Of a stretch of 24,915 nt of DNA, positions 1 to 6,398 are shown piece after piece. Origin of the DNA: a virus. Location: the IMG/VR virus record IMGVR_UViG_3300005253_002504, positions 1-24,915 of that record; one strand, 5' to 3'. The notes below the pieces were generated by a model, which saw nothing but the letters and a program-made list of their open reading frames with translations, searched no databases and was not told the DNA's origin. Each line of letters starts with the position of its first letter. Within the stretch, counting starts at the first letter, position 1. The translations under genes were made by a program, and so were the position numbers.

Positions 1-426
1 TATCTCTTCTGTTGTTGTTTTCTTATTAATATTTTCTAATATTTTATTATTCCCACTTTCAATTCCAATGCTTGCAATCTCCAATCCATTTTTTGCCATA
101 TAAGAAACTAAATCTTCATCTAATAAATCTGCTCTGTAATTTTCCTTTAAAGAGGCGAATAGTCGCTTCTTTATCACAATAGTCATATCTGGTTCTTGTG
201 ATATGATCTCTAATGCTCGTGGGCGTATGTTTCTTATAACACCATCTTCGACATAAGACCGTTGAGCAGATTTGTCTATTCTAGAAGCAAAATCTCCAAG
301 CTTACCAAAAGAGTTCAACACACCAAATGTATCAGAATCTAAATTGCCAGGCTTGTTTTCAGCAAGCCCCATATGCTCTTGCAGCATTGAATTTAGAGAA
401 CCACCTAAATCATCTAAAAATCCCAT
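1..426 (-). CDS. Partial virion structural protein with a radical-SAM-like C-terminal segment (runs off left edge)
   Basis: The ATG is at 426 and the frame stays open for 142 codons to the window edge. The first ~100 residues, starting MGFLDDLGGSLNSML, read like a phage tail or baseplate protein and follow the 298-aa structural gene after 15 bases. I recognise no named family there. From about residue 98 the sequence changes character. It contains IGIESGNNKILENINKK, closely like the segment of B12-type radical SAM enzymes with pattern GIESG..xxIL..inK. The CxxxCxxC cluster would lie upstream of this segment in a real radical SAM enzyme and is absent here. So this may be a chimera, either biological or from assembly, or a chance resemblance. 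The Shine-Dalgarno is weak (AGG). The gene is real; its function is unknown. Confidence 0.6.
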   Translation of the reverse strand, partial: MGFLDDLGGSLNSMLQEHMGLAENKPGNLDSDTFGVLNSFGKLGDFASRIDKSAQRSYVEDGVIRNIRPRALEIISQEPDMTIVIKKRLFASLKENYRADLLDEDLVSYMAKNGLEIASIGIESGNNKILENINKKTTTEEI

Positions 427-441
427 TACTTACCTAGACCT

Positions 442-1338
442 TTAAAATAAATCACCAATCTGACTAAACCCTTCGGTAAGTGATGTCTGTTCAACTCTCC
501 TAGGAGACATGACATTTCTATCAACTGACCTTCCAAAAGTGTGCACAGGACCTGTTAACGGATTAGAGCTGCTTGGTCCATTAGTAGCACTGCGGTGCCA
601 TCCAAGGAAGTTGCGACGGAATCCGCGCTTCTGTGTTACTGTAAATCTCATTGCGTAATCAAATAGTCCTAAATTTTCAGCTCTTTCTGTAACAGTAAAG
701 GTATTAAAATATCCTCTATAAACTTCTCCTGACCAATACATTTCTACTTGGGTTGCCAATGATGCTAACGTTGGGCCCTGTTTTGCCGCTGATGGAGATG
801 AGGCCTCAGAAGCACCTGAAAGCGCACCAAGAAAACTTTCTCCAGAACTAAAAGCGGACTCTACTCCAAATATATCTCCAGAAAATGTATCTTTACTAGT
901 TTTGGCAGCTAAAAATAACGCAAATGGATCAAATGCCAATTGTTCACCTCTATAAACGTCATGTAAAACGTTTATACCTTCGATTCCTGATGTTCCTGTA
1001 GTTCCAGTAATGTCTAGTATAGTTAAGGCTTCTCCCCAATATTGAATTACGAACCCGCCTTTAGTTCTTTGATTTTCTATATTTTTAGAATAGTTATATA
1101 CAATTTGCTGTGGGTTGCAATACATTTGGACAATTGGCCCTTCTGGCACTAACCAATGAACAAGCTTTCTTGTAGTTGTTCCTCCAACTTTACTTCTAAC
1201 CGAACTTGTTCTTGAACCTAGGCCTGTTGAAGATGGAACAACATCTGCTGAAAAACCATCAGCTGGTATTGGATTTTGACCCTGAAGAGCTTGCGCAGAG
1301 TTAAATAAATCTTGTGATTGAAGTGGTAAAAGTCCCAT
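442..1338 (-). CDS. Putative baseplate or tail-tip structural protein (298 aa)
   Basis: This gene lies directly downstream of the tape measure gene, and its ATG overlaps the tape measure stop as TAATG, so translation is probably coupled. A GGAG lies about 10 bases upstream of the start. Residues ~70-140 hold the best-conserved-looking part, with CNPQQIVYNYSKNIENQRTK followed by GGFVIQYWGE. This style occurs in peripheral tail and baseplate proteins of large myophages, but I cannot name a family. A Ser/Ala/Gly-rich middle (residues ~150-190) is probably a flexible linker. The C-terminal part (residues ~195-245) is richer in aromatic and beta-forming residues. In myophages the gene after the tape measure usually encodes a tail hub or baseplate component, which supports the call. 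No enzymatic motif is visible. Confidence 0.6.
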   Translation of the reverse strand: MGLLPLQSQDLFNSAQALQGQNPIPADGFSADVVPSSTGLGSRTSSVRSKVGGTTTRKLVHWLVPEGPIVQMYCNPQQIVYNYSKNIENQRTKGGFVIQYWGEALTILDITGTTGTSGIEGINVLHDVYRGEQLAFDPFALFLAAKTSKDTFSGDIFGVESAFSSGESFLGALSGASEASSPSAAKQGPTLASLATQVEMYWSGEVYRGYFNTFTVTERAENLGLFDYAMRFTVTQKRGFRRNFLGWHRSATNGPSSSNPLTGPVHTFGRSVDRNVMSPRRVEQTSLTEGFSQIGDLF

Positions 1339-3494
1339 TATATGCTAACTCCGGTCATTGTGTCATGAAATGCGTTATCTTTTAGTAAATTCCCAAACTC
1401 ATCTAGGCTTAATGTTATTACTTTTACGACTTCTTTTTCGCTCATTCCAGTCACTACCCTAATTGTTATTTCATTAGCTGATTGTTGGCCTCGCTGACCT
1501 TGCTGTTCTTGCCCCTGTTCGGCCGCCTGAGCGGTCGCTACGGCCTGTTCGTTAACACCCACGGCTACAACCTCTGCTGGCAGTAAAGGTATTGTAGGCG
1601 CCCCTGTGGCCCCTAGAGCGGGTGGGAGTATTGGTATAGTTGGAGTTGGTTCTGGTTGGCCAGGTTGAATGGGCTGTTCTGGCACTTCTGGTAATTGTTC
1701 TATGCCCGGCACCGTAGGTGTAGGCATTTCAATTCCTACTCTGCTAAGGCCTTTACGCAACAGATTATTTAGCACTCCAATTTCAGATGAAACTGAAGTA
1801 ACTAGATTTTCAGCAAATTCTGCTGGAGATGGTCCACCAGTGATTCCCTCTCCGGTTACGAGTTTTGACTGTGACAACCCTTTAGAGGCTACCTGTAAAT
1901 TAGAAGCAAATGCTGGACCGGCCAATAAGCCCTCAACTCCAACTGCCGTTCTTCGCGCTTGTTCGGCTGTCACAGATTGCCAGTTGGCAATCTTAGACAA
2001 TTCGTTGTTTCCTTTTATCAGTATGTCATTTTGGCTTTTAGCTAGGTCCGTGCCCCTTTCCATTGTTGCCTCTAACGCTTCAGAGCCTCCAGCAAGTTTA
2101 TCTTTAAGAGCCCCCCTATCGCCCGAAGCAAGCGCTTCTAACAACTTAGCGGCTTCCTGTTTTGATCCTGCTAGCTTTCCGAATGGCCCTTGCTGTAATA
2201 GGCTCCTTTGAAATTCAAATTGAGCAGAGGCTCCTGGGCCACCAGCAATGGCCTCCTTTCTGCTCATGATCTTTCCGCCACTAAGTCTTTTTATTGCTTC
2301 CTCAACTTTTTGAGCAACCTCATCAGCCTTGCCCTCTGCCAACATTTGCTCTATTTCAAGACCGCCCCTTAGCCCACCACCACCAATTCCAGTCTGGCTG
2401 GCCAAAAATGCACTTTGTGCAACATCCATTTGTGCCACGCCAGTGGTAAATCCTTGAACTATCTGCGTAACGGCAGCGGGCCCTAGCCCACTATCTTTTA
2501 ATGCGGGTCCAAATCGTGCCATAATATCTAATGCGGCCGATGAGTTATCTCCAAAGAACTTAAACTGTTCTCCAGTATCCTTTACATAGCGCCTCATATC
2601 TTGCATGCTCAGACCAATAGACTGAGTCGCACTATACATTCTAGAAATCGTCTCTACGGAATCTTGTACAGTGGCACCAAACTTTTGGGTCATTGTGATA
2701 ATATCTTCCTGTACATCCGCATAGTCTTGCCCAGTTCCTCGCGCTACCCTTATTGCGGCATCAAGCATATGAAATTCTTCTTCAGCGCCCTGGCCGGCCT
2801 TTACCGTCTGGTCAAAAATATCAGGCACTTTCATAAACTCATTTGCCAGTCCAGCAGTTTGCTTGGCGGTCAGCCCCATTGCGCTACCAATGTCTGCCGT
2901 CAAATCGGAAAACTGTAACACTTTCCGGCTCATACCTTCAAATGTGCCACCCATAGAACCCATCATATCATCTAACTGACCAGCTGCGGCCATATTCATG
3001 ATCATCTGGTTTTCCATGTTTTTGGCAGCTTCGCCAACTTTTATTAGATCTGCAGCATATGCTAATGGTCCTGGCAACATACCTGCCTTTGCAAGCTTGT
3101 CAGTAAGATCGCCCATTTGCGCCGTTACTTTTGAAGCATCACTGCTTATATCCCCTAACGTCTCAAATGGCCTTAATCCGGTAATAACTTTAGGAGCTAA
3201 TGCTAACATAGAGATACCAAGACCTTCAGCGCTATATCCCGCTTCTTTCATTGATAGCGTTATATCTCTGTATAATCCTAGTATTTTTTTACCAGCAACC
3301 GATCCTTCTTCAATGCCTGATGAGATTGATTTGCCAAATTTGCTAGCCTTTCTAGCGGCGGCTTCAGCAATATCACCAATGCCCTCAATCTCTGTAGAAA
3401 GGGATCCAAACTTCTCTTTAATCTCATCTAAGCTTGAACCGGACTCAAAAAGTTCTTTGAGATGGTCAATGAATTCTGTTACTGATAATGCCAT
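1338..3494 (-). CDS. Tail tape measure protein
   Basis: At 718 aa this is the longest protein between the tail chaperones and the baseplate-type gene, which is the standard tape measure position. It is Ala/Gly/Met-rich and mostly helical. Residues ~80-180 contain amphipathic and hydrophobic stretches such as GLGISMLALAPKVITGL, as expected for a protein packed in the tail lumen and later released. Residues ~590-640 are strongly Pro-rich. A short Gln-rich segment follows (~650-672), then a compact C-terminal region. By the usual rule of about 0.15 nm per residue the tail would be roughly 108 nm; this is inference. No lysozyme or peptidase motif is evident. The start has only a weak ribosome binding site and lies two bases after the frameshifted chaperone's stop, suggesting coupled translation. 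Confidence 0.85.
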   Translation of the reverse strand: MALSVTEFIDHLKELFESGSSLDEIKEKFGSLSTEIEGIGDIAEAAARKASKFGKSISSGIEEGSVAGKKILGLYRDITLSMKEAGYSAEGLGISMLALAPKVITGLRPFETLGDISSDASKVTAQMGDLTDKLAKAGMLPGPLAYAADLIKVGEAAKNMENQMIMNMAAAGQLDDMMGSMGGTFEGMSRKVLQFSDLTADIGSAMGLTAKQTAGLANEFMKVPDIFDQTVKAGQGAEEEFHMLDAAIRVARGTGQDYADVQEDIITMTQKFGATVQDSVETISRMYSATQSIGLSMQDMRRYVKDTGEQFKFFGDNSSAALDIMARFGPALKDSGLGPAAVTQIVQGFTTGVAQMDVAQSAFLASQTGIGGGGLRGGLEIEQMLAEGKADEVAQKVEEAIKRLSGGKIMSRKEAIAGGPGASAQFEFQRSLLQQGPFGKLAGSKQEAAKLLEALASGDRGALKDKLAGGSEALEATMERGTDLAKSQNDILIKGNNELSKIANWQSVTAEQARRTAVGVEGLLAGPAFASNLQVASKGLSQSKLVTGEGITGGPSPAEFAENLVTSVSSEIGVLNNLLRKGLSRVGIEMPTPTVPGIEQLPEVPEQPIQPGQPEPTPTIPILPPALGATGAPTIPLLPAEVVAVGVNEQAVATAQAAEQGQEQQGQRGQQSANEITIRVVTGMSEKEVVKVITLSLDEFGNLLKDNAFHDTMTGVSI

Positions 3495-3496
3495 AG

Positions 3497-3853
3497 CTAA
3501 TTAACAACGCTTCTACGTCTTTTACGTCTTCTTTTTGGTCTTGTCTTTTCTTTTTGTCTCTCTCTATCTGCCAACACCATTCTGGTTGACTCTTCGAAAT
3601 CTTCATCGGTTGATCCGTAATCTGGATTATCTTTTTTGAGCATCTGTTGTGCTGCTTCTGGGTTTGAGAAGGACCCTAAGAAAATCGAGAATGATTTGGC
3701 AAACTCATTTTTATCTTCTAAGTCTTGACACCAACTTTCATACATCCATAAGCGCTTCATTGGTGATAAGTTTTCGAACCAATCATCGTCTGGTTCCTTA
3801 TTATACTGCTTGCACATGTCCCAAAGAAACCTATGATCTGGCTCCTTTACTAT
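3497..3853 (-). CDS. Tail assembly chaperone frameshift extension (gpT-like part of a gpGT-type fusion)
   Basis: This is the -1 frame portion made when ribosomes slip at the A7 run at the end of the preceding gene. Reading on from 3853 in the -1 frame gives IVKEPDHRFLWD and then 106 residues from an internal Met (3817) to a TAG stop, with no interruption. The fusion would be 332 aa (214+118). The internal ATG at 3817 has no good Shine-Dalgarno, so independent initiation is unlikely. The domain is acidic in its first half and ends in a very basic tail, RPKRRRKRRR. In lambda-like and many myophage systems the equivalent fusion binds the tape measure while the short form coats it. The gene sits exactly between the short chaperone and the tape measure, as in those systems. 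Confidence 0.8.
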   Translation of the reverse strand: MVKEPDHRFLWDMCKQYNKEPDDDWFENLSPMKRLWMYESWCQDLEDKNEFAKSFSIFLGSFSNPEAAQQMLKKDNPDYGSTDEDFEESTRMVLADRERQKEKTRPKRRRKRRRSVVN

Positions 3854-3879
3854 TTTTTTACGGCCTCAACTACCTCCTT
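3823..3879 (-). promoter_or_regulatory. Programmed -1 ribosomal frameshift signal (SD + A7 + stop + hairpin)
   Basis: In sense order: an internal Shine-Dalgarno AAGGAGG (3879-3873); a 13-base spacer; the slip site A AAA AAA in zero-frame phase (3859-3853); the zero-frame stop TAG (3852-3850); then, four bases past the slip site, a 9-bp stem of AAAGGAGCC with GGTTTCTTT (3848-3840 and 3831-3823, two G-U pairs) around an 8-base loop. The layout matches that of the E. coli dnaX frameshift site. A -1 slip opens straight into the downstream chaperone frame. Confidence 0.85.
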
Positions 3880-4494
3880 AACATCTTTCTCCGTCTTGAT
3901 AGCATACTTATTTCTACTAGCTTTTAATATATGCTCCTCATAGTGCTTATACATATAATCAACAAGGTTTTCATCAAACGCCCTAATAAGGTCTAATTTA
4001 TGATCAATATCATTTGAGCTTATTAATTCCTCTATTGGCATGTTATCTACAGATGCCAATGATCTTGCCAATGTTTGCCTTCTTAGCTCAAAATTAAACT
4101 TAGCCTCATTTGTATCTCCCATGCTAATCATTGTGTCTAGAACATTTTCAAGCTCACCATCTTTTAATGATTGTAAGTGGAAAGTAACGCCATCCATTTC
4201 GAAATCTGTTTTAATTCTGCCAATTCCGGTCAAAAACTCAATTCTCTCTCTTGCAGTCTTTGATATGGCATTTTGATTGCGTTGAGACTCGGCCTTGGCT
4301 CGTTCAAATTCTGCAATCTCTTCATTGGTCAACTCTCTTAAGGGCTGTCGTTGTTGTTCCTGTGAAAAATGTTCCGGCCTAATATTTAAGTTATGGCGCC
4401 GACCTGCTGTTGGATCATCAACGGTTAACATTCGGCCCTGTTGTGGATTAGATGGAAAAGATTTCTTTCCCAATGGACTTTCTATATCTGTCAT
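3850..4494 (-). CDS. Tail assembly chaperone, short form (gpG-like)
   Basis: This 214-aa protein lies immediately upstream of the tape measure region. The first ~70 residues are polar and Gln/Glu-rich. From residue ~80 a helical domain follows (RERIEFLTGIGRIKTDFEMD and onward) with the look of tail assembly chaperones: a short beta-like segment with VTFHLQSLKDGE, then helices. It ends in EAVKK and a TAG stop that sits right after an A7 slippery run, with a frameshift signal around it. Start choice: the ATG is preceded by a GAGAGAG ribosome binding site at 7-13 bases. The role is to bind and protect the tape measure during tail assembly, with the frameshifted form as minor partner. The family is assigned from position, architecture and frameshift rather than from close sequence identity. 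Confidence 0.8.
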   Translation of the reverse strand: MTDIESPLGKKSFPSNPQQGRMLTVDDPTAGRRHNLNIRPEHFSQEQQRQPLRELTNEEIAEFERAKAESQRNQNAISKTARERIEFLTGIGRIKTDFEMDGVTFHLQSLKDGELENVLDTMISMGDTNEAKFNFELRRQTLARSLASVDNMPIEELISSNDIDHKLDLIRAFDENLVDYMYKHYEEHILKASRNKYAIKTEKDVKEVVEAVKK

Positions 4495-4575
4495 AATTTC
4501 TCTCTCTTTATTGTATACGGTTATAGGGAAGATATTACTCTTACCCCGCTATATACAAATATATAACAAATTATC

Positions 4576-4593
4576 CGCAGTTAAACCGCTGCG
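4576..4593 (-). other. Short hairpin over the GIY-YIG stop codon (weak terminator candidate)
   Basis: CGCAG and CTGCG form a perfect 5-bp stem around an 8-base loop containing the TAA stop of the GIY-YIG gene. The bases after it are AT-rich but not a clean U-tract, so termination is uncertain. It precedes the 86-base gap before the tail chaperone gene. That gap also holds AT-rich promoter-like sequence (TTGTTATATATTTGTATA), which I cannot assign with confidence. Confidence 0.3.
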
Positions 4594-5660
4594 AAATTGT
4601 TTGTGTTTGTTAGCGGAGCAGTTTTTAATATTTTTCCAATGGTTGGCTTGCTTACTCCATATTTCTTGGCCAACTTACTTTGAGACTTTATAGTCTTATA
4701 TTCTTCTACAATCTTAATCTTATCAGCGTCTGTTAGTTTACCAACGCGCTTATTTACACCATACCGATCTAGTATATCTGAAATAGTTGATCTATCACAA
4801 TTATATCGTTTGCCCAAAACAGTAAGCGTCATTCTATCATCCGAATACTTAGAAATAATTTCCTCTTCTGTATCTAAATCAAATAATCTATTATGAGCCA
4901 CTTTGCCTTTACTGTAAAATCCTCTATTCCTCTTATCAGTGTTGTGTCTATCCAATAATCTAATAATTACAGTTCGATGACAATTATACTTCATAGCGAT
5001 TTCCGTTGTAGATAATTCTTCTGCAGTATATAATTTACATATTTCAGTTTCTTGTTCTGTTGTAAATAGTTTATTATGAGGGGTTTGCTCTTTTTTAAAC
5101 TCTGTGTCTGGAGAATAATACTTTCCTTTACTAAATACTTTGTTTCCTAAAATTTCTATATCATTCCTTTGAAGCATTTTATATACTGTTGACTGCTCGC
5201 AATGATAAATTTCAGCTAATTTTGTTATAGTTAACTTTTCATCAGAATATTTCTGACAAACTTCAGGCTCTTGTTCTTTAGTGAAAAGACGATTATGGGC
5301 GGACTTACCATACAAAGGATGGTCTGGACCGCTACCTACGCCGTTTCTCCCACCAGGAATTATGTTATATCCCTTTTTGTTACTTCTGCTTTGTAAACGA
5401 TCAATCAATTCAATCTCTGCTGAATCAACTTCTTTTTGTGTATCATATTCGTTTATAATTTTAAGCTCGAAATTATCTACGCCATATTTGGCCATGGCCA
5501 TGTGAATCACCTGAATACAAGAATCAGCAGGCTTATTCTTGCCGAGCCATAAATTTCTAGCATGACGTTTATGATCGGACCATCTCTTTTTATAGTTTTT
5601 TGATTGGCCAACATAAACCTTGTTGTTAAGCTTGTTTTGTATAGTATATATGCAGTACAT
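4581..5660 (-). CDS. GIY-YIG homing endonuclease with four helix-turn-helix repeats
   Basis: The N-terminal nuclease domain (residues ~1-100) has C3-I-Y5 and Y16-V-G18 as the GIY and YIG elements, then R26, H30, E82 in SAEIELIDRL and N99 in KGYN, matching the catalytic pattern. A GPDHPLYGKSAHN linker (111-123) resembles NUMOD3-type DNA-binding segments. Four tandem helix-turn-helix units then begin near residues 121, 195, 256 and 309. Three are introduced by HN(R/K)LF, and each has a form like LAxxYxCxxxTVxxxL. The enzyme should cut a nearby allele and spread itself. It sits between the tube and chaperone genes and does not interrupt either. Its start region is folded into a hairpin that covers the ribosome binding site. 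Its longer DNA-binding tail is unusual compared with I-TevI-type enzymes. Confidence 0.9.
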   Translation of the reverse strand: MYCIYTIQNKLNNKVYVGQSKNYKKRWSDHKRHARNLWLGKNKPADSCIQVIHMAMAKYGVDNFELKIINEYDTQKEVDSAEIELIDRLQSRSNKKGYNIIPGGRNGVGSGPDHPLYGKSAHNRLFTKEQEPEVCQKYSDEKLTITKLAEIYHCEQSTVYKMLQRNDIEILGNKVFSKGKYYSPDTEFKKEQTPHNKLFTTEQETEICKLYTAEELSTTEIAMKYNCHRTVIIRLLDRHNTDKRNRGFYSKGKVAHNRLFDLDTEEEIISKYSDDRMTLTVLGKRYNCDRSTISDILDRYGVNKRVGKLTDADKIKIVEEYKTIKSQSKLAKKYGVSKPTIGKILKTAPLTNTNNFAAV

Positions 5661-5683
5661 ATTACCTCCTTACAAGGTAATAT
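5659..5683 (-). promoter_or_regulatory. Hairpin sequestering the GIY-YIG ribosome binding site and start codon
   Basis: In sense the sequence is ATATTACCT, a 7-base loop TGTAAGG, then AGGTAATAT, a perfect 9-bp stem. The Shine-Dalgarno AAGGAGG (5671-5665) lies across the loop and the 3' arm. The first two bases of the AUG (5660-5659) are the last bases of the 3' arm. Folding should block initiation. RBS-sequestering hairpins are known for T4 homing endonucleases such as I-TevI. Confidence 0.7.
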
Positions 5684-5724
5684 AACGCGCATCATCAGAA
5701 ATTTGCAAAAAGCTAATAAAAACG

Positions 5725-6345
5725 TTAGCTGTCCGAAGCAAAGGCATCCAGAAGGCCCGGGGCATCAAGGGCTCCACGGAACTTGCCTTCATCAGCCTCA
5801 GACTCGAAAGAGTTGAGGTTAATTGGCTGTCCAACTGCATTCTGTGACCCAACAATAGCATTATTGTTAAGAACACTATAGATATCTTCAGCTTGCCATC
5901 CCATCTCATCAGTAATGATAAAGTCGGATGCTGAATATGTATATCCAATTCTTTCTATCCATACATTCTTGATCGTTGTAACGATTGCTCTTCCTGCATC
6001 AGCATCATGAAAACGGTCCTGAATTTCTATGTCAAAAGCGATGCGCTGAGACTTAACATGGGTAAAACCCCTGCTAAATGACTCTGCTATTCGCATTCTA
6101 TCAAAACGCACACGAGTACAAGTTCCATTGTAATTAGTTGCTGCATTTGGCGCAGAATCAATGTGACCATCTGTACCAATCTCATCAATCATTTTAATAC
6201 TACCGCGCGCTTCAGTTACTTGCATTGACTGAATGGCGCCAATAACATTGCCCTCTACGAGAACGATAATATTAGTTGATAAATGAGTGCCGGTTTTGTT
6301 ATTTTGACCGCTATCAAAGATTTTTGTATCTGTATTCCTAGGCAT
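5725..6345 (-). CDS. Putative tail tube protein
   Basis: This 206-aa protein follows the sheath gene, where the tube gene lies in most myophages, and precedes the tail chaperones. The sequence is beta-rich with alternating polar and hydrophobic residues: IIVLVEGNVIGAIQSMQVTE near residues 26-45, and QRIAFDIEIQDR around residues 100-111. This fits the tube fold, which is shared with Hcp and related proteins. An acidic C-terminal tail ends in LDAFASDS. The start is supported by AGGGAT upstream. Known tubes are usually 150-200 aa, so the length fits. The assignment rests mainly on gene order and composition; I see no unique tube signature. It does not contain the DGY motif found in the exposed proteins. 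Confidence 0.7.
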   Translation of the reverse strand: MPRNTDTKIFDSGQNNKTGTHLSTNIIVLVEGNVIGAIQSMQVTEARGSIKMIDEIGTDGHIDSAPNAATNYNGTCTRVRFDRMRIAESFSRGFTHVKSQRIAFDIEIQDRFHDADAGRAIVTTIKNVWIERIGYTYSASDFIITDEMGWQAEDIYSVLNNNAIVGSQNAVGQPINLNSFESEADEGKFRGALDAPGLLDAFASDS

Positions 6346-6373
6346 TTATATCCCTACGTTTTAATTTCTGTTT

Positions 6374-6393
6374 ATATGGAAATTATTCCATAT
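6374..6393 (-). repeat. Perfect 8-bp inverted repeat between sheath and tube genes
   Basis: ATATGGAA and TTCCATAT flank a 4-base loop (6374-6381 and 6386-6393), in the 53-base gap between the sheath stop and tube start. It is AT-rich and has no U-tract on the minus-strand side. It is therefore more likely an mRNA stability or processing hairpin than a terminator for the operon. Read on the plus strand it is followed by a T-rich stretch. Confidence 0.45.
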
Positions 6394-6398
6394 TATTT

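Noticed and set aside
1669-2211. Plus-strand open frame of 180 codons opposite the tape measure gene
   Set aside because: It lies wholly antisense to a well-supported tape measure gene and reads as low-complexity Ser/Pro/Ala sequence with no recognisable domain. The other plus-strand frames opposite the sheath, fibre and spike were rejected for the same reason.
3497-3817. The 106-aa frame as an independent gene starting at ATG 3817
   Set aside because: It has no good Shine-Dalgarno, and the frame continues upstream without a stop right to the A7 slip site. It is better explained as the frameshifted part of the tail chaperone.
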